From positions 2,294,001-2,358,000 of the forward strand of contig NZ_CP139145.1 in NCBI RefSeq assembly GCF_034048115.1: a stretch of 64,000 nt of DNA, given 5' to 3'. The notes under the pieces are model-generated. The model searched no databases and was not told the DNA's origin. It saw nothing but the letters and a program-made list of their open reading frames with translations. Origin of the DNA: Pseudarthrobacter sp. IC2-21. Lineage in GTDB: Bacteria; Actinomycetota; Actinomycetes; Actinomycetales; Micrococcaceae. This document shows positions 18,462-27,385 of this stretch, piece by piece (position 1 is the stretch's first letter; every line of letters begins with the position of its first letter). A program made the position numbers and the translations under genes.

Positions 18462-18668
18462 GGGATACTCTCGGCGGCTTCCTGTTCCCCAAGTCCTTGT
18501 CCGGTGGGTGTCTCCTTGGAGAGCCATTCGTTCTGCGGCCGTGAATATTCTTGAGCGATTCTTGAGGTTTTAGGATCCGGGGGACTTTAGGATCAGGGAA
18601 GTGCCTGCTGGCACAAGCTGATGGCTGTCCTGAATTGGCGGCCTTGACGATTGCGGGGACCGATCGCT
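18462..18668. promoter_or_regulatory. Leader region of the GH26 gene with a direct repeat
   Basis: Contains TTTAGGATC(C/A)GGG twice, about 18 bases apart (18570-18581 and 18586-18597). The copies bracket GGGACTTTAGGATC (18581-18594), which matches only the 5' half of the DosR core well. ATTCTTGAGCGATTCTTGAGG just upstream is another short repeat. Probably a regulated promoter; no RNA fold is recognised. Confidence 0.35.
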
Positions 18669-19898
18669 GTGTTCAAGTTTGTGAAAATTCTTACCGCTGC
18701 CCTTGCCGTCTGCGCCGGCTTGACGCTGACCGGGGTACAGCCGGTGCAGGCAGCACCGGCAACCGCCCAGGTTCTGCTTAGCCCTGCCTCCGGGCCGGCC
18801 GGATCCGCTGTCACCGTCAGCGGCACCGGGTTCAAGGTCTCGACCTCGGGAACCGTCATCGCAGGCTCGACGACGTTCGCCTTCCGGACGGCGTCAAACG
18901 GTTCGTTCAGCACATCGATCACCGTCCCGGCAGCAGCGACGGGAAAGCTGACGATTACTGCGAAGACTTCATCCGTTCAGGCTTCCTCCGTCTTTACCGT
19001 GACCGCGGCCGCACCGGCGGCGCTTCCGCCCGTCAGCACGGCCGGCCTGCGTTTCGGGGTCGCCACCAGCGGCGGGCCCCTGGCCAGTGGCGAGCTCGAT
19101 GATGTGTCCCGGGTTGCCGGCGAAAGCCCGTCCAGCATTCTCTTCTACAAGGATTTTCTCCAGGCACCGCCCATCGCTGAGATGGACGCGGCACGGGCCC
19201 GTGGTGCCGTGCCCCTGGTGACGTGGGAGCCGTGGGCCTGGGGCGGGGGGCTGGACCAGCCGGCTTATGCGCTCGACAGGATCACGGCCGGGGACTTTGA
19301 TGCGCGCATCACCCAGTGGGGGCAGGCTCTGGCCGCCTGGGGTCATCCGCTGCAGTTGCGCTTCGCGCATGAGATGAACGGCGACTGGTACCCCTGGGCA
19401 GAAGGAGTTAATGGCAACGCGGCGGGCGACTATGTTCAGGCCTGGCGCCACGTGCACGACGTCGTCGCTGCCACCGGCGCATCCAATGTGTCCTGGGTAT
19501 GGAGCCCCAATGTTCCCTATTGGGGTTCCACCGATTTGTCCGGCCTTTTCCCGGGCGCCGGATACGTGGACGTCGTCGCGCTGGATGGGTACAACTGGGG
19601 TACGTCCGCGTCGTGGAGTGGCTGGATTTCACCGCAGGATCTGTTCGCACCCGGAATCGCCCAGTTGAGGTCACTCGCGCCGGGCACTCCGATTCTGATC
19701 GCCGAGACAGCCTCCAGTGAAGCTGGCGGATCAAAGCCCGCATGGAACACGGATCTGATCTCGTATCTGGCCGCGCAGCCGGACGTGATGGGTTTCGTTT
19801 GGTTCCATATGCAGAAGGAAGCTGACTGGCGCATTAACAGCAGTGACGCCTCGGCGGCAGCCTTCAAGTCCGGGCTGGCGGCGCGCCGGGCGTCCTAG
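18669..19898 (+). CDS. Secreted GH26-like glycoside hydrolase with N-terminal Ig-like domain
   Basis: 409 residues. A signal peptide (KILTAALAVCAGLTL to PVQAAP, cut near residue 28) is followed by an IPT/TIG-like beta domain (about 30-110, SPASGPAGSAVTVSGTGF) and a GH26-type barrel. Catalytic candidates are acid/base Glu235 in FAHEMNGDWYPW and nucleophile Glu346 in ILIAETASSE. GH26 enzymes cut mannans and related beta-glycans, and related barrels occur in exopolysaccharide loci. GTG 18669 with GGGGA nine bases upstream is preferred to TTG 18651. It faces the GT2 synthase locus tail to tail. Confidence 0.87.
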   Translation: MFKFVKILTAALAVCAGLTLTGVQPVQAAPATAQVLLSPASGPAGSAVTVSGTGFKVSTSGTVIAGSTTFAFRTASNGSFSTSITVPAAATGKLTITAKTSSVQASSVFTVTAAAPAALPPVSTAGLRFGVATSGGPLASGELDDVSRVAGESPSSILFYKDFLQAPPIAEMDAARARGAVPLVTWEPWAWGGGLDQPAYALDRITAGDFDARITQWGQALAAWGHPLQLRFAHEMNGDWYPWAEGVNGNAAGDYVQAWRHVHDVVAATGASNVSWVWSPNVPYWGSTDLSGLFPGAGYVDVVALDGYNWGTSASWSGWISPQDLFAPGIAQLRSLAPGTPILIAETASSEAGGSKPAWNTDLISYLAAQPDVMGFVWFHMQKEADWRINSSDASAAAFKSGLAARRAS

Positions 19899-19910
19899 CT
19901 GCGGGACCGG

Positions 19911-20066
19911 TTAGGGCCGCGCGGCGGGGTTTCGGCGGACGAGTGCGATCATTGCTGCGCCGATCAGCAGAATCCCGAGGGCTGTCAGCAGGCCTGCGCC
20001 GATGTTGAGGCCGGTGTAGGCCAGGGCCGCGCCGGACGCGGGGATGGCGGTGTTCATTCCGTACAT
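19911..20066 (-). CDS. 51-residue mini-protein carrying an LAXTG sorting signal
   Basis: MYGMNTAIPASGAALAYTGL, then a Gly/Leu-rich membrane helix (GAGLLTALGILLIGAAMIAL) and a basic tail (VRRNPAARP). LAYTG fits the LAXTG motif used by actinobacterial class E sortases, with the expected helix and charged end. There is no separate signal peptide and almost nothing before the motif. It starts two bases after the stop of the GT2 synthase, so it is very likely co-translated. ATG 20057 is an alternative start. No sortase gene is in the window. Confidence 0.65.
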   Translation of the reverse strand: MYGMNTAIPASGAALAYTGLNIGAGLLTALGILLIGAAMIALVRRNPAARP

Positions 20067-20068
20067 AG

Positions 20069-21262
20069 TTAGTTGATTTCCTCTGCTGTGTATTGCGCTT
20101 CCCAGCGGTCGATGCGCCGCCGGGTGATCTTGGTGATTAGTACTGCCCACCAGGAGGCAATGAACCATCCCGAGCGCAGCCACATGAAAATTTCCTGCGG
20201 GAAGAAGGTCGCCGCAATCAGGATGTCTTTCCAGTCGCGGTGCGGTATCCGCAGTGCCCGTTTGATGTCCAGTGCCACAAACAGGATGGGCACGAGCCAC
20301 CAGAACAGAACGACCTGGAAAGCCCCGAGAGTTATGGAGAGGACGATGACGATGATCCACAGAAGTTTGAGGAAGACGCCTAACAGGCCCATGGCCTGCT
20401 GGGCCCAGTCGCGCAGCGTCAGGCGGTTGAACCCCAGGGCGAGCAGATCCTCGACGGTGCCGACCTGCCATTTCATCCGCTGACCCCAGAGGGCCTTGAG
20501 GGACTTCATGGAATCGGTGTAGGCCCGCACGTCCGGTGAAACCTGGCAGACATACCCAAGCTCCCGGATTCGGTAGGTCAGCTCAAAGTCTTCAACCTGG
20601 GAGGTATATACCCAGGGGCCGTCCCGGTCCTCTCGGGCGGCGATGCGCCTCAGGACCTCGTTGTTGATGGCGCAGCCGGTTCCAGCCAGCACGCTCGTCC
20701 GGCCCAGGCGCAGCGTGGTGTCGGTCCAGGTCGCGAACTCGGCCTTTTGCAGCCGGCTGAGTAGGCCGGGGTCCTGCATGGTGAACTTCGAGGAAGAACC
20801 TCCCAGGATCGCCGCTGATTCATCAGCAAATTCGCGGTCCCAGGCCGCCAGCGCGTTCGGCGGCAACACCGTATCGGCGTCCAGGCAGATGACGATATCC
20901 GCGTCATAGGCGTACTCTGCCCAGGCGCGGTTCAGCGCCTCGGACTTGCGGTGTTCCAGGCGGGGCAGCTCCATCACTGTGACCGGATATTTGCGCGCTT
21001 CGCGGGCCGTCTCATCCGTGCAACCGTTCGGCACCACCACGATCAGATCCGCCGGCCGGACTTGGATCATCAGGCCGTCAAGCGTTGCCCCGATTGATCC
21101 GGCCTCGTTATACGCCGGAACCAGGACCACCATCCGCAGCCCGGAAGCGGCGGTGGTCGTCTTCCCCGGCGCTGGGGCTGGCGACGTGATCTGCCCGGCG
21201 GCTCGGACGCTCCGGCGGTCCCTTGCATCAACTACCAACGGCAGGGCGGCGGACATGGACAT
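20069..21262 (-). CDS. Processive family-2 glycosyltransferase (polysaccharide synthase)
   Basis: 397 residues. The GT2 catalytic domain (about 40-290) has VVLVPAYNEAGSIGATLDGL, ICLDADTVLPP (DxD), YTSQVEDFELTYRIRELGY (ED) and the product-binding GQRMKWQ, corresponding to the Q-x-x-R-W motif of cellulose/chitin/PNAG synthases. Three or four C-terminal helices follow (LLGVFLKLLWIIVIVLS, VVLFWWLVPILFVAL). ATG 21262 follows AGAAGGAGG at ideal spacing; the TTG at 21286 is just upstream of it. It probably makes and extrudes a polymer together with its neighbours. Confidence 0.9.
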   Translation of the reverse strand: MSMSAALPLVVDARDRRSVRAAGQITSPAPAPGKTTTAASGLRMVVLVPAYNEAGSIGATLDGLMIQVRPADLIVVVPNGCTDETAREARKYPVTVMELPRLEHRKSEALNRAWAEYAYDADIVICLDADTVLPPNALAAWDREFADESAAILGGSSSKFTMQDPGLLSRLQKAEFATWTDTTLRLGRTSVLAGTGCAINNEVLRRIAAREDRDGPWVYTSQVEDFELTYRIRELGYVCQVSPDVRAYTDSMKSLKALWGQRMKWQVGTVEDLLALGFNRLTLRDWAQQAMGLLGVFLKLLWIIVIVLSITLGAFQVVLFWWLVPILFVALDIKRALRIPHRDWKDILIAATFFPQEIFMWLRSGWFIASWWAVLITKITRRRIDRWEAQYTAEEIN

Positions 21263-21574
21263 GGAGCCTCCTTCTGGACTTGGCAATGTCCCGGAGGGAC
21301 CTGCAAACCCAGCTAATAGCCCCTATCTCAGAATTAGACCCGGCTGCCCATCAAGGTTGAATAAATTGACATCAAGTCTTGCTCAAGGAAGCGACAGCTG
21401 GATATTACTTAGTCAGCTGATTCGGTCGATTGGGCTCTGACCTGCGCTTATGCACAAACATGTTGCCCACGATTCGCGAGGCCAGGGCGAACCTTCGGAG
21501 TTTCGCCGCGCAGGACCGGCCACGCCGGGAACCTGGGGGTTGAGCCCTTCATCCCGTGCCGAGCTCCCGGGACG
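21263..21574. promoter_or_regulatory. AT-richer intergenic region upstream of the GT2 synthase
   Basis: About 310 bases without a credible gene. The first 170 are markedly less GC-rich than the surroundings (for example GGTTGAATAAATTGACATC near 21354-21372), as expected for the synthase promoter reading left. The remainder near 21430-21570 holds nothing recognised. No clear operator palindrome was found. Confidence 0.35.
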
Positions 21575-23011
21575 TCACGATGACGGGGGCGTCGGACGGC
21601 TTGTGGGCGCTAGAGGGATGATTGTGCGGTATTTGCCGCCCGCAGTCTGTTGCGGGGTCTCTGAGCTTGGCTCCACGGCGACGTGGCCCAGACCGAGGCC
21701 GGTAAGCAGGTCAGTGATCCCCTGTTGGACCGCTGCCCGCACCTGCTCGGCGTCCGCGCCCAATTCTGGGCGCAGGCGGACGGAAAGATGGGCAGGAGCA
21801 GTCTGGACTATCTGGAACAGCTCCACCCCGGGGGTCCCGTCGAGGACGGTGGCCAGCGCCAGCGGGGGTACTGCGACCGTGCCCTGGCCGTCGGCGATGG
21901 GAAAGACGAGCACATCGGAGGACCGTCCTTCCACGCGCAAAGCGGGCGCCGGATTACCGCATACGCACGGGACCGGCTTCATTAACACCCTGTCCCCGAC
22001 GTCATAGCGCAGGATCGGTAGGATGCGGTTGGCCAGGTTCGTCAGAAGTACGGTGTGTGAGACCACCCCCGGCGGCACGGGGCGGCGGTCGGCGTCGACG
22101 GGTTCAAGAATCACCCAGTCCTCGAGTAGGTGCAACCAGCCCTCGGCGCAACCGGAGGCGACATAGCCGGACTCGGTGCAGCCATATATTTCCCGCACCG
22201 GCGCCGCAAAGGCACGCTCAAGGCGAACCCGTTCGTCCGGCGGCAGGCCCTCAGCAGTGCTCAGCACCAACAACGGGCTAACCCGCAGCCGTCCTGCTTC
22301 CTGCTCGCTGGCCAGCAGGCGCAGCGCACTTCCATAGGCGCCAAGCACCACCGGGCGGATAGCGTTTAGTTCGGCCACCAAGCCGGGCAGGGGGCGATGG
22401 ACCGAAAGAATCCGCAGCTGCCGGTGGCGCCGGGGCTTTTCCCGCATCTCCCGGGTACTCGCAGCCACGGACAGGAAGTGCCCGCCTGTGGCTACCACCA
22501 TCGCAACATTGGCCCTTGAGGAGAGAAGCCGCACCAGCTGACGCACCGACAGCCAACCAGCGGCCAACCGCGTAATCAGCCCCGAAGTTACTGCCCAATA
22601 GCGGTCATCGAGCACGAACAAACCCCGGGTTCCAGTGGTTCCGGCGGTGGTGGCCACCAAGTACTTCCCCGCGAACCGCTCCCCGATCCGGGCTGGGTCC
22701 GCCACGAACTCCTCAACCGCTGCACGGGTGACCGCGGGGTCCGTAAGCACCTGATCGAAGTGGGCCATCAACGTGGGCTTATCCGTCACCGGCAAAACAG
22801 TGACGTCCTCAACCCGTTCAGGCAGCCCCCGGTACAGTTCCAGGTAATAGGCCGAATGCTCGCGGGCAAACGCCAGCAGGTCCGCCAGACGCTCCCGCTG
22901 CCCGGTACGGATGGCCTCTCTGCCGCGTCGGTGGGTGCGATACGCGTCCCACCACACCCGCCGCGCATCGCCCCGACGGTCCCGGAGCACATCTCCTCGT
23001 GGTGTTCCCAT
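21575..23011 (-). CDS. CapK/PaaK-like adenylate-forming enzyme
   Basis: 478 residues resembling phenylacetate-CoA ligase and CapK proteins: LADLLAFAREHSAYYLELYR at the N-terminus, TTAGTTGTRGLFVLDDRYW (ATP-binding loop), REIYGCTESGYVASGC and RILPILRYDVGDRVLMKPVP, then VEGRSSDVLVFP. Relatives in polysaccharide loci are thought to activate acyl or similar groups for transfer. It is upstream of, and co-oriented with, the GT2 synthase after a 312-bp gap. No strong ribosome site precedes ATG 23011. Confidence 0.82.
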   Translation of the reverse strand: MGTPRGDVLRDRRGDARRVWWDAYRTHRRGREAIRTGQRERLADLLAFAREHSAYYLELYRGLPERVEDVTVLPVTDKPTLMAHFDQVLTDPAVTRAAVEEFVADPARIGERFAGKYLVATTAGTTGTRGLFVLDDRYWAVTSGLITRLAAGWLSVRQLVRLLSSRANVAMVVATGGHFLSVAASTREMREKPRRHRQLRILSVHRPLPGLVAELNAIRPVVLGAYGSALRLLASEQEAGRLRVSPLLVLSTAEGLPPDERVRLERAFAAPVREIYGCTESGYVASGCAEGWLHLLEDWVILEPVDADRRPVPPGVVSHTVLLTNLANRILPILRYDVGDRVLMKPVPCVCGNPAPALRVEGRSSDVLVFPIADGQGTVAVPPLALATVLDGTPGVELFQIVQTAPAHLSVRLRPELGADAEQVRAAVQQGITDLLTGLGLGHVAVEPSSETPQQTAGGKYRTIIPLAPTSRPTPPSS

Positions 23012-23086
23012 GGTCGATTCTAGGAATGGATACTCCTGCCAGAACAGAGACTCGCCCCGAAAGGCGGCGAGTCATACTGTGGAACC

Positions 23087-24166
23087 ATGGACGCTGCAGC
23101 AGCTAACGCCTTGGCCATTCCGCCGGTACCAGTCCACCGCCCCACGACGGTCCCTGAAGACACCATCACCCTCGCCGCCGGGGTATGGCTCCTCGCCGGG
23201 ACCTATGTGGACGGTTGGGCCCACAACAACCTCCATGACCTTGAGACCTTCTTCACCCCTTGGCACGCGGTCCTCTACTCGGGCTTTGCTGTCTGTGCCC
23301 TCTGGCTCGCGGCCCTGACGTGGCGCCGGCATGCACCGGGTGCGCGGTGGACGGAAGCGATCCCGGCCGGCTACGGACCGGCGGCGGCAGGCGTCGTGCT
23401 CTTCCTGGCCTCCGGGGCGGCCGACTTTGCCTGGCATTCGGTGTTCGGCATTGAACAGAACCTCAAAGCGCTGTTCAGCCCGTCCCATCTGGGACTCGCT
23501 GCGGGCGGATTCCTGATCCTCAGCGCTCCGTTTTCCGCCGCATGGAATGCGCCAGTGCGGTCACGGTCACAGCTGGTTCCGGCCTTCGTGAGCGCGATGC
23601 TTTCCGGCATGGTCGCGGCGTTCATCCTGCAGGAATTCGCTGTCTTCGCGCGCCACGGGCTCGTTCAGACTTACGCCGGGCCGGCCGGACAGTCCGCGGT
23701 GGCCGCTCCGACGTCGTCGGGCATCTTGGTTGCCCTGGGATCCTTCTTTGTCTCAACGGTCGTGCTCTTCGTGCCCGTCCTGTTGCTGTCGCTGCGCTGG
23801 CACCTAAACGCGGCAGTGCCCGCGGCCATGGCATTCGTCCCCTCCGTGGCGATGCAGCTTATGGTGGCGATGCGGGACGCTTGGCTGGTGCCGGCAGCCC
23901 TCGTCGGTTCCGTGCTAGTGGGATTGGTGTGGGCCGTGGTCCGCCCGGCTCCGGGCCGCCACGGAAGAATCATGACCGCTGCGGCGCTCTCCCCCGTCGT
24001 GTTCTGGGCCGCGTACTTCGCCGGCGTGGCGCTGCACGACGGGGCCCTCAGCTTCTCCCCCGAGATTTGGGGCGGGACGCTCGCCTGGACCGGGCTCGAG
24101 ATGCTGGGTCTGGCCGTACTCACGCTCAAAGGGGGGTCTACGGCAGGCCTGCCGCACCGGCGATAG
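23087..24166 (+). CDS. Multi-pass membrane protein with conserved-looking His/Asp residues
   Basis: 359 residues, about nine hydrophobic segments, family not recognised. Polar residues cluster at helix ends: YVDGWAHNNLHDLETFFTPW, ADFAWHSVFGIEQN and LFSPSHLGLAAGG. This is a pattern seen in metal- or haem-handling membrane proteins, but no known signature is complete. CATACT at 23073-23078 ends eight bases before ATG 23087 and there is no ribosome site, so the transcript may be leaderless. It is divergent from the CapK-like gene. Confidence 0.75.
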   Translation: MDAAAANALAIPPVPVHRPTTVPEDTITLAAGVWLLAGTYVDGWAHNNLHDLETFFTPWHAVLYSGFAVCALWLAALTWRRHAPGARWTEAIPAGYGPAAAGVVLFLASGAADFAWHSVFGIEQNLKALFSPSHLGLAAGGFLILSAPFSAAWNAPVRSRSQLVPAFVSAMLSGMVAAFILQEFAVFARHGLVQTYAGPAGQSAVAAPTSSGILVALGSFFVSTVVLFVPVLLLSLRWHLNAAVPAAMAFVPSVAMQLMVAMRDAWLVPAALVGSVLVGLVWAVVRPAPGRHGRIMTAAALSPVVFWAAYFAGVALHDGALSFSPEIWGGTLAWTGLEMLGLAVLTLKGGSTAGLPHRR

Positions 24167-24240
24167 CACCGCCGGCGCCCTCCACCGCGGCGAGCATGGC
24201 ATCCCGGGGGGCGCCCCGGTCGACCACACCGAACGGGCCG

Positions 24241-24656
24241 TCACCCTGATCCGCGAGGGTGGGTCTCCCGACGCTGCGCCGGTCCTCCGCACGGACGAGG
24301 AGGGGCCAACAGTGCCAGAAGTATTGCAGAAGCCTGCTGTCGGAGTACGAATGCCCAGGTGAAGTCGAACGGTCCGGGAGGGAAATCGGGCGGAACGCGC
24401 AGGACGAGGGCGCTGCCGGTATCCACGCGGCCTACCTCAAGGTCTGCGGAAGCAGCCGGATCCAAGTGGAAACGGTCGCCTAATTTAATGTCCTGCCACT
24501 CCGGATGGATGCGGTCGGCGCCCCGGGCATCTCGCCTTCTACTTCGTCAGCTGTGGCACCCCAGCGCAGGTAAGAGCGCCGAAACAGGAACCCCAAGGTC
24601 AGCACTGCGGTGGCCACTGCTGGCCCGGCAGGATGTTGCACATTCTGTGCCGCCAT
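24241..24656 (-). pseudogene. Remnant of an SRPBCC-family protein gene
   Basis: Two recognisable pieces lie in different frames. The first is an N-terminal part beginning near ATG 24656 (FLFRRSYLRWGATADEVEG) that runs into a TAG. The second is a downstream part (ADRIHPEWQDIKLGDRFHLD, ALVLRVPPDFPPGPFDFTWAF). In intact SRPBCC proteins of this type roughly 60 residues separate these pieces, so an internal deletion with frameshift is inferred. The C-terminus after WAFVLR also looks replaced. Confidence 0.6.
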
Positions 24657-24793
24657 CACGTCGGCCCTGTTGTCGTTAGATGGGCGAAAATACTCTTCTT
24701 CACGGGGGTCTTTCTATCGGGGATGGGGGGCCCGGACAAAAAGGCGCCCCGAAGTCTCTGGTCCTCGATGCTGCCAAGGCGTATATTCCGTCC

Positions 24794-25141
24794 ATGGCAA
24801 AGGATCCGGTCCAGACCAACCCGGCTAATTATCGGGTGGCCTTTGAAAATGAACGTGTACGCGTGCTCGAGTATGTCGACTCCCCCGGGCACGCGACAAC
24901 CGAACACAACCACCCCGACAGCGTGATGATCACGCTTAGTTCTTTCCGCCGCCGGATCTCGTCCAACGGGAATTCAATGGAGGTGGAGCTACCTGCCGGA
25001 GTCGCGCGCTGGGTGCCCGCACAGCAGCACTCCGGAGAAAACATCGGGGCGACCGACACCCACACGTTCTTCATCGAACTCAAAGAATCCCGCCCGTCTC
25101 CCGATGGTGCGACAGAACACTTGGGACCGACACCCTCCTAG
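24794..25141 (+). CDS. Small cupin-fold protein
   Basis: 115 residues. The double-stranded beta-helix motif is visible as RVLEYVDSPGHATTEHNHPD (His pair) and later HTFFIELKES. Small cupins of this type are cytoplasmic, with unknown substrates. ATG 24794 is chosen over 24680 because the extra N-terminus is not protein-like. A strong ribosome site is not seen. Confidence 0.75.
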   Translation: MAKDPVQTNPANYRVAFENERVRVLEYVDSPGHATTEHNHPDSVMITLSSFRRRISSNGNSMEVELPAGVARWVPAQQHSGENIGATDTHTFFIELKESRPSPDGATEHLGPTPS

Positions 25142-25269
25142 TTCGCTCCTCGGTCATGCCAGTTGTCTTCCTCGCGTACCGTACGGCAGCGTCCCGGAAC
25201 GCCAGCTTTCAGGACTAGGGATTGACGTTCCGGTGGGCTCAAGCCGGTGTCCTCGTAGAAATCCGGCGT

Positions 25270-25533
25270 CTACTCGAAGATTTCGATGCGCGGTTCGCCC
25301 TGAACACCGCCCCGCTGCATGGCTTCCTTCAGGTCCTTCCGGCCGAAGAATGCCTTCGCGGTTTCTACATTGTCGAAATGGTGGATCACGAGGACATTGT
25401 TCGGATCATCGGCCATCCGGTACACGGATGCCTGGCTGACCCCGCCGTCGTTCTGCATGTCACTCACCGAGTCATAGACTTTGCGCCATGCGTCGTAGTC
25501 GGCGACCCGGTGAAGGATGATTGAAACAGCCAT
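25270..25533 (-). CDS. Dimeric alpha/beta-barrel (cyclase/monooxygenase-like) small protein
   Basis: 87 residues, MAVSIILHRVADYDAWRKVY, then a Met/Asp-rich turn (VYRMADDPNNVLVIHHFDN) and VETAKAFFGRKDLKEAMQ. This beta-alpha-beta-beta pattern is that of small ABM-fold proteins. AAGGAG precedes ATG 25533 at good spacing; the upstream part of the longer frame is not coding-like. Function unknown. Confidence 0.75.
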   Translation of the reverse strand: MAVSIILHRVADYDAWRKVYDSVSDMQNDGGVSQASVYRMADDPNNVLVIHHFDNVETAKAFFGRKDLKEAMQRGGVQGEPRIEIFE

Positions 25534-25740
25534 GGCTTCTCCTTTGAAGCGTGCCGCGCCATGTGCTCCGGACGGTCCTTGGGTCGAACGCTGCAGCCCT
25601 TGATCGTTGGGGGCGCGTACACAATTTGCCTGCGGCGACCCGGACTGAGCCGTCCAAAGCTGTATTACTCCCACGCTGACCAGGCTGTCAACGGTCCGCA
25701 TTTTGCCCTGAGGTCGCAGGGATTGTTCCAGGGCTGCTGA

Positions 25741-26130
25741 TCAGTCCGTTTGCCGGCGGCCGCGCACCCTGATGACCTCAGCGACCCCGCCCAAGGCCAT
25801 TGGGTAAGCCACGACGGCGGCCACGTACCGCTTCAGGTCGTAGGGGTTATCCAGTGTCGCCCATCCCACGAGAGCCCCCGGCAGCCCGACACAGATGGTC
25901 ACCCAGAGGCGGTTCTCCCGCGCACCCGACCAGACTGCGGACGTGACGGACAGTGCGCAGCCGGCGAAGATGAAGCGATTGCCGATCCAGACCTGTTCCT
26001 GATCGGCTGGCACGGGCAGCCAGATATGCCAGCCGGCACGCCAGATCCCGTAGCCGATCATGGCCATCGAGGCGAGGACAAGCAGGACCCACGCGATGGT
26101 TCCAGCCCGCCGGCGCCCTGCATCAGACAT
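25741..26130 (-). CDS. Small four-helix membrane protein, paralogue of the 8.6-kb protein
   Basis: 129 residues. Hydrophobic segments are IAWVLLVLASMAMIGYGIW, FIFAGCALSVTSAVW, WVTICVGLPGALVGW and YVAAVVAYPMALGGV. NRLWVTICVGLPGALVG aligns with the protein at 8571-8984. GGGGG six bases before ATG 26130 favours that start over ATG 26136. Function unknown. Confidence 0.7.
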   Translation of the reverse strand: MSDAGRRRAGTIAWVLLVLASMAMIGYGIWRAGWHIWLPVPADQEQVWIGNRFIFAGCALSVTSAVWSGARENRLWVTICVGLPGALVGWATLDNPYDLKRYVAAVVAYPMALGGVAEVIRVRGRRQTD

Positions 26131-26462
26131 CGTCATCCCCCTTACCCCTGAGCTTAGAGTGCCCGGGGCCTGGCAACTCTGGTGAGCCTACGACGAATGA
26201 CGGTTCGTTTCTCTGTGGAGTATTCATGCGGCGCCAATGCGGGGTGTTCGCACTCGGTCATTTGCTTCTAGACTGGCGCCATGGACACCACAACGGATGA
26301 GCCCCGGCTGCGCGCCGCGGTGACAGCCCTCACCGGCGGACCTGCGAGCCATTCACCCCAGGCCGGCGCCGACGCCTGAGCCGTAGCAAAGGCATCTCGC
26401 CAGGGCCGGTGCGAGTCCCGGAATAAGGAGCAGACCATGCCGGATCCGGAGCCCACCCAGTG

Positions 26463-27233
26463 ATGTTTGGGAAGGTCGCCCTGGTTACTGGGGCGAGCCG
26501 GGGCATCGGGGCAGCCATCGCGGACGCCTTGGCACGCGCCGGTGCACACGTTGTTCTAACCGCGCGGGATCAGGATGCTTTGTCGCGCCAGGTGCAGGTC
26601 CTGAAGTCGGACGGGCTCCAGGCCACGGCCGTCCCCGCTGACGTCAGGGACGAGGCTTCTGTGAAGGCTCTTCTGGCGGAAATTCGTGAGCGGTGCGGAC
26701 GTCTGGATGCCGCGGTGAATAACGCCGCGGGCGGCGGCCGGCCGCCGGCACCGTTAGGCGAGTGGACGGTTGAAGACTTCGACGGGGCCATCGCCGTGAA
26801 CCTGCGCGGAGTCTTCCTGTGCCTGAAGTACGAAATCGAACTCATGCTTGAGACCGGAACCGGTGCAGCGATTGTGAACATGTCATCCACCGCTGGAGAG
26901 CAGGGCGTCGCCGGCCTCACCGGGTACACTGCGAGCAAGTTCGGGGTCGGTGGCCTCACCCGCGTGGCGGCCCTGGACTACGCCGCCCAGGGAATCCGGG
27001 TGAATGCGATTGCTCCCGGACCGATACTTACCGACCGGCTCGCCGCTGCAGGGCAGGCGGCCCAGGACGGGGTTGCCGCGACCGTACCGCTGGGCCGGAT
27101 CGGTGTTCCCGGCGATGTTGCCGCCGCAGCCCTCTGGCTGTGCTCAGACCAGTCCTCGTTCGTCACCGGGACCGTGCTTACCGTCGACGGTGGCCGGCTC
27201 GCAGGAACACCGGCGTTCAAGGTCAGCGGTTGA
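26463..27233 (+). CDS. Short-chain dehydrogenase/reductase
   Basis: 256 residues: KVALVTGASRGIGAAIADAL (cofactor motif), PADVRD, AVNNAAGGG, MSSTAGEQG and YTASKFGVGGL (catalytic Tyr/Lys), IRVNAIAPGPI and SSFVTGTVLTVDGG. It is a typical classical SDR, likely NAD(P)-dependent; substrate unknown. ATG 26463 has no ribosome site of its own. AAGGAG belongs to an eight-codon frame (26437-26463) whose TGA overlaps this start as TGATG, so either translation is coupled or the original N-terminus was split by a frameshift. Confidence 0.88.
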   Translation: MFGKVALVTGASRGIGAAIADALARAGAHVVLTARDQDALSRQVQVLKSDGLQATAVPADVRDEASVKALLAEIRERCGRLDAAVNNAAGGGRPPAPLGEWTVEDFDGAIAVNLRGVFLCLKYEIELMLETGTGAAIVNMSSTAGEQGVAGLTGYTASKFGVGGLTRVAALDYAAQGIRVNAIAPGPILTDRLAAAGQAAQDGVAATVPLGRIGVPGDVAAAALWLCSDQSSFVTGTVLTVDGGRLAGTPAFKVSG

Positions 27234-27385
27234 GGCCGCACGCCTTCACTACGGGAGCTCGGTGTCTGGAACTGGACCAGACATATCCGCCCTACCGGGG
27301 CCAGGGATGGTTGACACACTCACTCGATCGAGGCGATGTACGCAGCTACGCTTTAAGGGACAAGAATGTCAGACCGGAGGCACAT

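Noticed and set aside
18577..18597. DosR-like half-site before the GH26 gene
   Set aside because: Only GGGACTTTAG matches; the second half (GATC) does not, so it was not counted among the five boxes.
26281..26379. 32-residue plus-strand frame (MDTTTDEPRLRAAV...)
   Set aside because: No ribosome site and no family resemblance; too short to support.
26361..26425. Cobalamin-riboswitch-like GGGCCGGTGCGAGTCCCGG
   Set aside because: Only one arm resembles the B12 box region; the rest of the aptamer and a B12-related gene are missing.
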